From Liolophura sinensis (lineage: Eukaryota; Mollusca; Polyplacophora; Chitonida; Chitonidae): a stretch of 64,000 nucleotides of DNA. The position numbers and the translations under genes are program-made. The notes beneath the pieces are model-generated. The model ran no database searches. It saw nothing but the letters and a program-made list of their open reading frames with translations, and was not told the origin of the DNA. Of this stretch, positions 25,173 through 38,900 are shown one piece after another. The stretch is taken from positions 1,617,501-1,681,500 of the forward strand of contig NC_088303.1 of assembly GCF_032854445.1 (NCBI RefSeq). The letters are read 5' to 3'. The stretch's first letter is position 1. Every line of letters begins with the position of its first letter.

Positions 25173-26581
25173 TGTATAGTTTCATGGAAATCCACTGACA
25201 GCTTAAAATTTGCTTCAACAATTTTAAGATCCCATAAAATGTTTAAATTCTGTCGTCAAGCGGAGAAAACCTGAAAACTGATTCAGGCATGAATGGAGGC
25301 AAAAATCTTCATGTACATCAATACATAATCTCTCTAATACAACTGCCAATTTTAAGTTTTAAAAAATCCAAGGAAAATTTTAGAAGTTGCGCTGACAATG
25401 TAAAATGAACCAACAGACGGGCGGACAGAGATAATCGCTATATTATCTACCTATGATTGTGGTAAGATCATATACTCAGACAACACGCATGACTCCATGG
25501 CAACCTGCGGAAAATTATACACAATCAAAAGAGGATATAAAGGTGTATGCATGGTATATACAGGGGGGATATGATTCATTTCTCCGTGAAGATGACAATA
25601 TACGTGTAGAGAGCGAGAACATTGATCACAATTGTTTATCACTTTAGACTTTATATGTATAGAAGGCTGTACAAGATTACACGTTTAGATAGTAAACACA
25701 TGCATGTTTCTTTAGCTATACATATAGTCTGTATATGCCAGTATTAATTAATAAATATATATTGGTAATTTAAACAGGAGTCACACCTCGGCAAATAATT
25801 CGCTCATTATATATCAAAACAAGTTAAAACCGGTAAAAATCAACATTCTAAACACCCAGGTGTTTATCATTTAAACACAAAAAACATGTTGGGGTTTCCT
25901 CGCTGTGCATATCTTTACACGCGGAGTCGAGTGAAGAAGTTGGCAAATGAATTTTTGGTCAGAGTGTGAACATAACATCAGTACACTTTTGAGTGTGTTT
26001 GGGCCGTGTTTGAAGTCTTTATAACACAAAAAAGATGGAAGGCTCTGTTAAGTGTTAGAAATCCTCAGTTTAGAGTTAATTCTGTATAGTCACCTACATG
26101 CAATCAATTAATAAAGGCTGCATCATCGTTCAAAAGATATCAGAAGAAATGAAATTCTGTATTAATTTGTTAAATGTGAAAAGCAAGACGTCTTAATTCC
26201 ATAATTTAACCATCAGTTCTGGCGCGTCTTAATTTATTTTCCACCATTCTTGATCTATCAGTAAACATCTGACAAATATATATAGCAATACATTGGCTAA
26301 ACCATAGAACAACATGCCAGCTGCGTGAGGGAGTGCAGCTGTTGACAACTGAGTTGTTATTTAGCGATAATATACTCCATTTTATGTTTCACATACAGTG
26401 CGCTATACAACAGGTGCGCCAGACGAGATTATATGCATGTGTATAGGCCGATATGAAGGTGTTACACCATGCACGGGTCTCATTGACATAGTTGTCTTGC
26501 ATTAAAGACAGTGCAACGACTTTGTAAATGACAAGGTGTTGTGGTTGCCATGGGCATATCTCCGGAAAAGTGAAATCCTCA

Positions 26582-26583
<2 letters not shown>
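25173..26583. other. Non-coding stretch, no recognisable feature
   Basis: I see no coding signal, repeat array or element. Confidence 0.5.

Positions 26584-26643
<60 letters not shown>
26584..26643. repeat. (TA)n microsatellite, ~30 repeats
   Basis: An uninterrupted TA run of about 60 bp. It is self-complementary, so it can extrude a cruciform and is prone to length error in assembly. Confidence 0.98.
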
Positions 26644-26647
<4 letters not shown>

Positions 26648-26720
26648 AACGTCAAGGTTTGTCAGGTTTCCGGCTAGATGACCAATTTCCTCCATATATT
26701 ACACTTAATTAATGTAATTG

Positions 26721-26957
26721 TGTTATTTGATTGGTGTTTTACGCCGTAATCAAGAATGTTTCACTTTCTTATGGTCAGCATTATGCTGGGTGGAAACCCA
26801 CGACCATCCGCAGGTTGCTGGCAGATCTGTCAAACATACGGCCGGAGAGGAAGCCAGCATGAGCTGGACTTGAACTCACAGCGACTGCGTTGGTGAGAGG
26901 CTCCTGGCCATTACGCTGCGATATCGTGCTAATCAACTGAGCCCACAAGGGCTCCCA
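26721..26957 (-). mobile_element. SINE, minus strand, diverged
   Basis: Tail TTATTTGATTGGTGTTTTACG at the left, the reverse core with a deletion around the GGCCGCCGTCGTATAAG segment, then GGACTTGAACTCACAG (box B reversed) and a degraded head (AACTGAGCCCACAAGGGC). Confidence 0.85.
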
Positions 26958-29029
26958 CCTAAATTAAATCTGCAAGCTAAGTAAAACATACGTATATCCT
27001 GGATGGTGCATGTATATACTCTCTACAAACTTCTGTGTACACTAGTGTTGAAAATCCACATCCACATCCCATCATTTTGTATATCAGCAGTACACAAATT
27101 GTGTAATTCAAGTAACACATCCCACAGTGACTTAAGTGTCTGTATATATGTGTGTACCGCTGATACACATATTACTGTGGATGTGCAAATTGGTACAAAA
27201 TCGTTTTTAGAGAGTACCGTGCACGCTTTTGTGCACCTTTTGATATAAAAAATAATGAAGCTATAAATGCATATCATCCAGCTGCTCGGTATCCTCCTCG
27301 GAGTTCTAAACAATTTCATAGAAAAAAAGCGTGTCCTGACATTGTAAAATATTATTGTGCATAGGCCTGTATTTTGTGTATATGAAATGAATAAATGTCT
27401 AATAAACGTAAACTTTAAATGCACAATTGCATATAGCAGCGAGGCCTATGAAGCGCTTTTAAGTGTTTCGCATATGTTCTGCAAAACAATGAACATCATT
27501 TGAAAACCGTATATAGGCCTATATACAAATCCCAATATGCACATTCAGCATATACTTTATCACATTCGTTATTCTTATCCTCAGAAAGAGGTTGAGAAAT
27601 TTTAAATTGTAAAGTCTGCAGATGTTCATGCAAGGTTGCGATTTCCTATACGCATGGTATATAACAGGCTTGCGGCGAATAAGTCGATTCAATAATGTAG
27701 AAAGTTCAGAAGCCTGTAAAAATAAGGTTTATACGTAATACTTGTCTGTGGTTTAGCCTTCTAACATTGCTTTAGAAGTTCATACAGTCAACCGAAGATT
27801 TGTTTGTCTGCATTCTTCCTCACTGCAAATGATGTGAAGTTTTTGAATAGACCTATACAGAGAACTTAAGCTTACGCCAAAATGATTGTTTGCGCAACTT
27901 CTACAAAGTCCACTTTTCAATGGCTTAACCTGCCCATTATGGTCTTTTTTGTTCTCTCTCTCTCTTTTCATCTTGTTTTTTCATTTATTTATTATTTATT
28001 GAATGTAACGAAAAAATGATTTACAAAACTCTAGGCTATAGGCCTACACGTGTGAAAGACCTGCGAGTAGGCCTTCTTACGTTCCGTGCATCGATCTCAC
28101 TTCAGGAGCACATTTATTTACAACGTGGGCAAAGTGTACTTGCAGGCCTATATGGCTTAAATTCAGTTAATTCTTGAACAAACGTAATCCAGGCTTATAC
28201 AATTAGCAGACCTGCCAATGAAGTGGAAACTGTGAGATGTCACCTACTGCAAGGTGCGCAATGTGACGTCACGCCTTCTGTCCACGCCCAGTATTGTCGG
28301 CCGAATACCATTAAAAGCGTTAGCTGTTCCCGTTAATGGCTACCTCCCTCTTCAAACAGGTATCGTCATCGGAATACCCCAAAAGTCAGGGGGAAAGTGA
28401 AGTTATTTATAGAACTGACGTTGCAATTATACATTTAATGTTTTGCTACTTGTATCACTATAATAGCTAACCAACGGACAATATGGTTATAAAATGTCAC
28501 AGAAAGGCAACAACGACACCATAGCTCCTCGATGACACATTCCTCACTGTGAACGGGTTATTTCGAACCGCAATGCATGCTGGTATAGAATCTGACCCTA
28601 ACTGCGCGTGTGATCGAAGGGGGGAGAGGCAGACGATTTACGATTTTTGTCAACCCCCGGGCAAGTTTTTTGAGGGGACCAGCACTGGGTGAGATGTAGA
28701 AAACGACCCCGAGCCCAACACTGAAGTGGTGAAGTAATCAGATCGTACACAAGGACAGGACAGTGAAAAATATCTAGTGATTGTGAAAGATTTACCTGAC
28801 TTCCTGCAGTGCATTTAGCCAGCGTGCATAGTTTTCCGGTGACAGGATGTTTTTTGTAATGTGAGAAGGATATATCGGATCATGTAGAGTCTGGATAGTG
28901 AGTGTGTGATATTTGCTTAGGTGGAAATGTACTGGGGACGAAGGCAGCTTTCTTCTGTGGTAAGATAACCTCGTCTTGACTGTTTTTACATGGTTTATAA
29001 TTCGTATGCTTCCAATAACACGATTCAAG
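26958..29029. other. Non-coding stretch upstream of the cadherin gene
   Basis: No separate gene is supported. The interval must contain the cadherin promoter and 5' UTR, or an upstream intron. The part at about 28230-28720 is less AT-rich than its surroundings and has several CpGs, but I see no convincing TATA box, and the transcription start cannot be placed from sequence. Confidence 0.4.
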
Positions 29030-29933
29030 ATGGCGGCCTCATACGAACTGATTTTCCTGATCTTCATTTGTATACATTCCACGCTAAATCAAGTGGTTGG
29101 AGCAGTGGAACAGAACGTCCTGCTTCCACATTTGACTACCAAAGGCAGCCTCGTAGCTAAGTTGCCCTGGGAAAACGGTCAGAAAAGTGAAATTGTCAGT
29201 GTGCTGGGCTCTGACTTGTTTCATCTGAAAGAAGGTGAGGTTTTGACAACCAAAGACCTATCAAATCTGCTTCACCAAACTTTGCCATTGGTCATCAAAC
29301 ATGAACTCGGTACCCACAAATGGTTTGATACCCTTCATGTCAAAATCACCAACTCGTCATCTGACAACAAAAATGACCAAGCCCTTCATTTTCAAGTTGT
29401 GAATATGCAGTAAGAGTAGACTATGCAGATGTTATCAGCGGGGGGACCATCCTGTCTATTCCAGCAACACACACACATGGGGGACACCATCCGCTATGTG
29501 TTAAAACCAGATGATGTGTTTGATATTGATAACAAAGGAAACATTTTTGCGAAGAGCCCTGCTCAAATTTTTGCCAAGGAGTATGTTTTGGAGCTCATTG
29601 CTGTTGATTCGTCTGACAGGACCAGCATGCCTGTTCATGTCACCCATTACTGTTACCAGTGAACTAAAGTTTGTCACCCACCATCGTGTGCGAAGACAGA
29701 TTCCGCAACCTGATGAAGTGTCTGTATATGAAAATCAGACAAAGGTGTACGAATTTGACAGTGTCAGTGGCAGTTCTCCCTTTTATCAAATTGTAAGTTC
29801 TTCCATCCCTGGGATGTTCCGAATGGTCGGTCAGTCTATCTTCACGGCCAATGCAGGAGGTTGGATTACGAACAGAAGGATCAACGATCAATTACAGTGG
29901 TTGTGAATGTCACGGTGGGAAATGAAATAACAG
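29030..29933 (+). CDS. CadN: Cadherin exon 1: signal peptide, prodomain-like region, first EC; frame broken
   Basis: The ATG at 29030 has an ideal context (CAAGATGG) and begins MAASYELIFLIFICIHSTLN, a good signal peptide. An in-frame upstream ATG (28976) would add 18 residues with no benefit. EC-like segments follow: YADVISGGTILSIPA at about 29420-29465, then IRYVLKPDDVFDIDNKGNIF, then YVLELIAVDS. HHRVRRQIPQ at about 29680-29710 offers a furin site, and the last part ends LDYEQKDQRSITVVVNVTVG before the donor CAG|GTATGT. The frame changes near 29400, 29476 (an AC repeat), 29644 (CCC) and 29860 (GGAGG). Each is repaired by one or two bases, so these may be assembly indels, but a true lesion is possible. 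The exon ends in phase 1. Confidence 0.75.
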
Positions 29934-32900
29934 GTATGTATCATTGGTAGGTGAAAGGTATTCCAATCGGCATGTAGTTGTGCCTGGTACAGTGTACATG
30001 TATGTCATTGCGATGGTCGTGCAAACAGTGCCACTGGAAAACAAAGCAGTGTGGTGGAAATACAGCCAAGACAAATATATGTATAAATGGCTGCACACTG
30101 GCATTTGCTGAGGCATGTGTTTTAGCTGACAGGGGGTCAGTTCGTCAAAAGTACATCAAAAGCTAACTGCCTTAAATCCTAATACCCGTCCCATTCTAAT
30201 ACAAAGGAAATGACACTTTAGTCTTGACGCTGTGCAGTGGTACATCTAGATGTTAGGGTTGGTTGTTTTCACTATAATTTAACAGGGCACTTTCCCAGGC
30301 TGACACATATCATACCTTCAGACAATTAACTGGCAGTGATAAACCTCTGAAACATATGCTAACAAACTTTTTGCAACTCAGCTTACATCTGGAACATTAA
30401 AAAAAAACAAAGAAAGACCTTTTCAGCACTAAGACAGAATGGCAGTTTTGTAGACTATTGAAAGAGAACTCAGTATAATCTTGGCTCTTGCAGAATGCTT
30501 TAATTTCCTTATACATGAATAAAACAACAACATTGAGAAGATTGACAAACGGTCACATGTAACCTTGCCGCGAAATGGCTGAAATAGTGCCAATGTTGTG
30601 TTAAGACATAATCATTCATTCATTCACGTAGGCTTATCCAGTGAAATATGACATCTTCTAAATTTAACTCGGGGCTTTTGGTTTTTGTGCACATGTAAAT
30701 ACAAATTGTTGGCATTTGGTAGTTGGTCCCTTACTCAGATCCCTTGAATATTAATGTTTCAAAATATTTATATATATGTATATAGATATGTTACACTGGC
30801 AGCCGAGTTGTAATTGAAGCACATAGCCTCTCTCAGTCAAATCAGAGCACTGCTGTGGTGGGACTTCAGAGCACTATTGGTCGTAGTCAACAAGCCAGTC
30901 GTGGTCAGCCACAGTCGGTCGCAGTCAGTGTTTAGTATAACCTGAAATTTGTCAGACAGACAGGCAGGCAGTGAATTTTGTTGATTGAAAGTGGACATGA
31001 TGGAGTTACTAAGTGCGTCAGAATAAGACAATGAAATAAACTTACTTACATGTTGATTAGGCCATGCATATTACAGGTACATTTATATCAATTCATTAAA
31101 ACGACATTCACCAATATGGCATAAATTATATATTGTCAGCGTCTTTCCTAGTTGGTGTGCACTGGATCTACGTGTACGTCTGAATGAAGCAAGTTAAAGC
31201 ACAAAGTGAATGTGCTTTTAATTTTTTTCCTTACATAATTCAGTTTTAGAAGTACATGTATGAACAGTCTTGTTTTCTAAAGTTGTTTAAGTACTAAAAT
31301 GTGCCTGTATGTGCAGTACATGTAGGAAAGCTCAGATTTTTCAACATTGCACATTTGAAAGATTTTTGTAGGTCAACTATAGCATATTTCCCAAATGCAC
31401 GGTCATCTAATTTTGTGTATTCCATTAGAAAACTAAATTTTTTACTTTTCGGTCTGAATAATTATTTGTGGAATTTTTAACTAACAAAATTGTACATTTG
31501 TTTGGTTAAACTTTGTTTCTCAAAGGGTCTTGTGTATTTTCTACATTGGTGCCGACAGATTGTCCTGTTCTCTGTATATGCACTATGGTCTTATTAGGCA
31601 GGGCACATGCTTTTTGTGTATGATTCATGCACTAAACCAGTAAACAGATCTTACATATACATTTAAGAAGTCATTAAACACAAGTTTACATTATTGGGTG
31701 TTCTTTCATCTAATAATGTACATATGTTTTCAAGAAACTCTATTGCATTTGGATTAATATACAGCTGGGTTTTATTACATTACTGTTATAGGTCAACCTC
31801 CCAGTTTGTACCTGCGGTTTTGTTCTCCTTGGTTGAACAAGTTTCAACATCAAAAGTAATAACAGGAAAACATGATGATTTGCATTAATTTACATGTAGA
31901 TACATAGGCTTACATATGTTATTTGTGGCACAATATGTTGTTGACCTGGCTGGTCAGTGTAAAGTGTACATGTAAAAGTTCAGCATACTCAGATAGGTGT
32001 GTGCATGCACTCTGACTCGCTATAACTGTATGTCTACATGTTATTTTATGACTTTAAATTTAATACTTAATCTTGTATTTCTGAACTTTTATTTGAACAT
32101 GGCTTATGAATTTTCAAGTTTACAGTAAACAAGTTAAAAGTAAATGGGTGCATAGGCAGGGGTCTCAAAGGGCTGTCCAACAGTCCATGTATTTTGCTGA
32201 ATTTACTGGCCACTGGAAGCCCATTATTACTTAAAAGATAGCTGCTTGTACATGTACCTTGCAGTGGCTAGCCAATAGATGCTCTCAGATGCTACAGTGT
32301 ACATGTACCTTGCAGTGGCTAGCCAATAGATGCTCTCAGATGCTACAGTGTACATGTACCTATCAGTGGCTAGCCAATAGATGCTCTCAGATGCTACAGT
32401 GTACATGTACCTTGCAGTGGCTAGCCAGGAGATGCTCTCGGATGCTACAGTGTACATGTACGGTGCGGTGGCTAGCCACTAGATGCTCTCAGATGCTACA
32501 GTGTACATATACCTTGCAGTGGCTAGCCAATAGATGCTCTCAGATGCTACAGTGTACTTATACCTTGCAGTGGCTAGCCAATGGATGCTCTCAGATGCTA
32601 CAGTGTACATGTACCTTGCGGTGGCTAGCCACTAGATGCTCTCAGATGCTACAGTGTACTTGTACCTTGCGGTGGCTAGCCAATAGATGCTCTCAGATGC
32701 TACAGTGTACATGTACCTTGCAGTGGCTAGCCAATAGATGCTCTCAGATGCTACAGTGTACATGTACCTTGCGGTGGCTAGCCACTAGATGCTCTCAGAT
32801 GCTACAGTGTACATGTACCTTGCGGTGGCTAGCCAATAGATGCTCTCAGATGCTACAGTGTACATGTACCTATCAGTGGCTAGCCAATAGATGCTCTCAG

Positions 32901-35900
32901 ATGCTACAGTGTACATGTACCTTGTGGTGGCTAGCCAATAGATGCTCTCAGATGCTACAGTGTACAAATACCTTGCGGTGGCTAGCCAGTAGATGCTCTC
33001 AGATGCTACAGTGTACTTGTACCTTGCGGTGGCTAGCCAATAGATGGCTCTCAGATGCTACAGTGTACATATACATGTACCTTGCAGTGGCTAGCCAATA
33101 GATGCTCTCAGATGCTACAGTGTACATGTACCTTGCGGTGGCTACCCAGTAGATGCTCTCAGATGCTACAGTGTACATGTATTTTTAACTCTGCAAATGC
33201 ATGCCTGGTTATAGTTACTGTATAGTAAGGTGCCCTGAGAGAGTGTCCTTGTCTGTCTGTAGATTACCCCAGTCTCCTGCTCAACAACCATATGTGCGTT
33301 TTTAGCTTGGAGACTGCGCTAGGTGATAAGGCTAAAAAAAACGCAGTACATTTCCAGTACTGTAATCGAGGCTAATGCCTATCAAGCCTTTCCAGCTGGA
33401 ATGTAAATAATAACGTGGCGAGTGCCTAACACAGACGGCCTGCACTTGTGTGCACATGCAGTGTGGTGAGAGAGACAAAAGACCACAACTTCACTGCATG
33501 GATGTATGTGAGGGTTTGGCAGTGCCTTAGCTTTTGTGCTAGAAGACATGCCAGCTGAGTGGCAGATCGATGGCAGAGCTGGGGGAGGCCTGGGTATGAT
33601 CCCTGGGCTTCTGCTGCTCAGGGGTATGGGAATGCCAGCCTATTGATTCCGAGGCGAAAACTCTATGAACAGCTGGGCAAATGCCAGTGATGCGAGCACA
33701 TTCCTTTGTTTGAGTGAGATTAAGGTCATTGTTGCACTGGAAACACTGACTGCATGTACTACCATAAGTCAGGTCACAGTCTCAGGCTTACCACAGCCCC
33801 CATGGTATAACGTTGCAACTGCCTGCCTTAATACGGATAAAGGTGATGACAGCACATGCAACATGTTCTTGTATAAATGGTCTAATATATAGTGTAAGCA
33901 CATTACTGTTGTAGTCATAGATTACAACACATGCCAAATGTACTTGTATAAATGGTCTAGTATACAGTGTAAGCACATTACTGTTGTAGTCATAGATTAC
34001 AACACATGTCACATGTACTTGTATAAATGGCGTAATATACAGTGTAAGCACATTACTGTTGTAGTCATAGATTACAACACATGCCACGTACTTGTATAAA
34101 TGGTGCAATATACAGTGTAAGCACATTACTGTTGTAGTCATAGATTACGACACATGCCACATGTACTTGTATAAATGGTGTAATATACAGTGTAAGCACG
34201 TTACTGTTGTAGTCATAGATTACAACACATGCCACATGTACTTGTATAAATAGTGTAATATACAGTGTAAGCACGTTACTGTTGTAGTCATAGATTACAA
34301 CACATGCCACATGTACTTGTATAAATGGTGTAATATACAGTGTAAGCACATAACTGTTGTAGTCATAGATTACAACACATGCCACATGTACTTGTATAAA
34401 TGGTGTAATATACAGTGTAAGCACATAACTGTTGTAGTCATAGATTACAACACATGCCACGTACTTGTATAAATGGTGTAATATACAGTGTAAGCACGTT
34501 ACTGTTGTAGTCATAGATTACAACACATACCAAATGTACTTGTATAAATGGTCTAATATACAGTGTAAGCACATTACTGTTGTAGCCATTGATTACAACA
34601 CATGCCACATGTACTGGTATAAATGGTCTAATATACTGTGTAAGCATGTTACTGTTGTAGTCATAGATTACAACACATGCCACGTGTACTTGTATAGCTC
34701 ATTCGCTCTCGGGAGCGGCTTAAGTCACAGCCTGGCCATACCCCTTGGTCCTCGCGAGCGGCTCAAGCCGCACATTTCACGGCACCTCATTTCCCCGCGA
34801 GCGGCTTAAGCCGCATAAAACACTGTCTCTGACTGGTCTATTTTTGCACAGAAACTGTGATTTTAGGGAGCTAAACCAACCAAATACTGCCTTATTAGAC
34901 CCTATGGAAGCCACACGAGCGATGTTCGTAGATTTTCATTGGTAGCAAGCGATAAATAGGCGCGAACTATCGGAAACTGTACTGTTAACAACAACAACAC
35001 GAACTATGGAAACGCAATTTTACTCAAATCGAGAGATACATTGTACTAATAAAATGATTAATTTTTTGTTTACACGCTTCACAGAGCAAAAATACCAACT
35101 GCTACCGAATATCTTATGCTGGTATTATCCCAAAATCATAAAACAAAAACTTTGAATTTTTTAGTGCAAAATTGTATTTCTGCTGTGGCCTGCTGGGGAC
35201 CAAGCGGTGATCAGGGTTGCAGTAGTGAGGGCTGTATGACGTTGTGGTAGCAAATGAGATAAATGGTCTAATATACAGTGTAAGCACAATATTGTTGTAG
35301 TCATAGATTACAACACATGCCACATGTACTTGTATAAATGGTCTAATATACAGTGTAAGCACAATATTGTTGTAGCCATAGATTACAACACATGGATGTA
35401 AATTAGTATGGTTTTATACCGCCATTGGCAGAGGAAATGATGAACTGAGATTGCAATACATCAGGGCATTAATTTCAAGGGGAATAGTTTCCTCACCACT
35501 CTAGTAAACAAAAAGTATGGGAATCCAAGATGGAAGATTCCCCCTAAATAATTTTCAGAGTAACCAACATTCTCAAATTTCCTAACTACTGTGGTGTAAC
35601 TTAATTCCTGTGCGCCAAATGCAGGCATAAAGCGCTGCGTACATTTTATAGGCTCGCGTAGCCTGCCCGATTGGGCAGTCACTATTTCTCGATACCCATT
35701 TTCTCCTTTATAAATAAATTCAATGTCCAATGGATGTCATGCGGCACTCTTTTACTGTTGTTGTTGTTGTTGTTAACTCGACAAACCTGCCTCTGCCACA
35801 CAAGAGTTCTGCCACTGGGTGAGGAACTTTTCTGTGTTCTCCGTGACTCAGTTCCTCAGTTCCTTGTGATACAGTAACCACGATGCATACATCCAGTACG

Positions 35901-38900
35901 AGAAGCCAGGCACAGGGGAGTTCGTATTTTTAACGTCAAATCTGTTGCGAACGAGAAGCTGCAATTTTATGGCGTGCACCATTTTCTAACGAGCATTGCT
36001 CCGAAAAATCTAAACATAGGTAAAGCTACCTACTATCTTCCCTACTTCCCTACTATCTGATTGTAATAGGTTGTATGACTATAGTTCAATTAAATTAAAT
36101 GTTGAGGTCTGTTTTCAACAATTCTTGATACTCAATTCGTAATGCAGGCACTTTGTGGAACGGAGTTGGCTGTCAAATCCACTCCAAAACAGCAGTACAC
36201 ACCGATTTCTGGTGTGGACTGAGAAGAAGAGATGGGTCTTTTCGATCACTCCTGTAAGTTTCAGTCAATTTCAGACTAGTTATATGCAGAAAACCTGATA
36301 CACGGTGTACATGTGTGCCGCATTGGGAGCATCCAAAATCCAGATTGTATCTGAGGCCACAGGCAGAAAACATGGACAACAAAGCAGATGTGTACATGAT
36401 ATCTACAAGCCTTTACTGGAACCTTTGAATCGACTGACTCGTCAAATTGTTCTTTCTATTCTAAATCCATGATGACCGAAAATATTGGCTAGTTGTCATT
36501 TAAGTTTTTGAATAAATTTATACCTGCAAGAGTGGTCCTATTCCCTTTAATGTACACCAGAAATTGGCATGTGCAACCGTTTCAAAGTTTATTTAAATGC
36601 CTACTTCGTTCAGCAGAGTGCCTTGTGGAATGGATTTACCGAGCTTTTTAATTCAATGATTAAACATTAAGGCAGCTAAATGTTAGAAATTGTTGAAAAT
36701 TATAGACCTCAGGGTTTAATTTATTTGAATTAGTATGACCAAGACAGGAGAATGATCAGTTTGTATATTATATGATATGATATTCTTGTGGTTCATTGTA
36801 TCATCCATTCTGTCGAAGGTATTTTAGTGGGTAATATTTGGCTCTGTCGAACATTGGCTGTGGGCAGGTACATGTAGATTAAGACTATTACCTGCCCTGA
36901 TGGCGGGCCCTTTCCGGTATGTATACAGTGAGGGCAGGCTGACTTGAGGTGTAGGCTGCCCTGATGACAGGCCCTTTCCAGTGAAGGCAGGCTGACTTGA
37001 GGTGCAGACTGCTGTGATGGCAGGCACTAAAAAAATTAGACAAGACGACATGAGAGTTTCTCATATTAAGTTATTAATATTGAATCCATGGAATGTTTTG
37101 TTTGTATGACCAGAAATTGTGACACCCATATACATGTATACATCTTACATAAATTTGTCATACATGACAAACAATATTCTGTCCATATTGTGCGTTGTTC
37201 AGTATAATAACAGCTCTGACATGGGATTACGTTCTTCTATCAGTCTGTATGCACAAACAGACAAAATAGCAGAACCTGAATCATATGCACAAACAGACAA
37301 AATAGCAGAACCTGAATCATATATGTATAAACAGACAAAATAGCAGAACCTGAATCATACATACACAAACCGACAAAATAGCAGAGCCTGAACCTGAATC
37401 ATACATGCACAAACAGACAAAATAGCAGAACCTGAATCATACATGTACAAACAGACAAAATAGCAAAACCTGAATCATACATGCACAAACAGACAAAATA
37501 GCAGAACCTGAATCATACATGTGCACAAACAGACAAAATAGCAGAACCTGAATCATACATGCACTAACAGACAAAATAGCAGAACCTGAATCATACATAC
37601 ACAAACCGACAAAATAGCAGAGCCTGAACCTGAATCATACATGCACAAACAGACAAAATAGCAGAACCTGAATCATACATGTGCACTAACAGACAAAATA
37701 GCAGAACCTGAATCATACATGTACAAACAGACAAAATAGCAGAACCTGAATCATACATGCACAAACAGACAAAATAGCAGAACCTGAATCATACATGCAC
37801 TAACAGACAAAATAGCAGAACCTGAATCATACATGTGCACTAACAGACAAAATAGCAGAACCTGAATCATACATGCACAAACAGACAAAATAGCAGAACC
37901 TGAATCATACATGCACAAACAGACAAAATAGCAGAACCTGAATCATACATGTGCACTAACAGACAAAATAGCAGAACCTGAATCATACATGCACAAACAG
38001 ACAAAATAGCAGAACCTGAATCATACATGCACTAACAGACAAAATAGCAGAACCTGAATCATACATGTGCACTAACAGACAAAATAGCAGAACCTGAATC
38101 ATACATGCACAAACAGACAAAATAGCAGAACCTGAATCATACATGTGCACAAACAGACAAAATAGCAGAACCTGAATCATACATGCACTAACAGACAAAA
38201 TAGCAGAACCTGAATCATACATGCACTAACAGACAAAATAGCAGAACCTGAATCATACATGTGCACAAACAGACAAAATAGCAGAACCTGAATCATACAT
38301 GCACAAACAGACAAAATAGCAGAACCTGAATCATACATGCACTATGTAATAATGAACTGAATGATACATCTGCATTCAGGAGCATTTATGTAATAATGAA
38401 CTGAATGATACATCTGCATTCAGGAGCATTTATGTAATAATGAACTGAAATTGCAGGGGGAATAAATCAAATCTGGTGCTGAATAAGTTTGCATTAGTTC
38501 CACTGTTTCCAGAGATATATGTACATTGTGTTCATATTCCCTTGGACATTGTCTGTGCAAAGAACATTTGAAAAGTCTGGTATACGGAAAAAAACTAAGA
38601 CTCTCATTTCCAGTGTCTGGGAATATGCTGAGGCAGTGGAATCCTCAAAATCAAGGATACCGAGCACCTTCCTAAGCCTTCACGAAGAATGCAGTCCACA
38701 CTACCAAGCATGTTATCCACAGATACTGCCAGTATAGAATCAGCGCTACCGCAAGGAGCCAATAATGGGCACCTGTTTTAATTCTCAGATGTTTTTCACC
38801 GAATACAGCCATTATCAGTATGAGAATGACCCCTCTACAGTCAGATATTCTATACATGTGTATAAGGTGGACAGGATTCTCTTTGATCATGTGACAACCA

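Noticed and set aside
29412-29432. Tiny intron to explain the frame break after VVN in exon 1
   Set aside because: The gap would be about 20 bp, too short to splice, and the cadherin-like sequence continues through it in another frame.
32259-33101. Plus-strand open frame of 280 codons with a 17-residue period
   Set aside because: It is exactly the 51-bp array in intron 1. The minus strand is also partly open, as expected from a repeat.
37251-38343. CRISPR-like regular direct repeats
   Set aside because: Units are contiguous without unique spacers, and the genome is eukaryotic.
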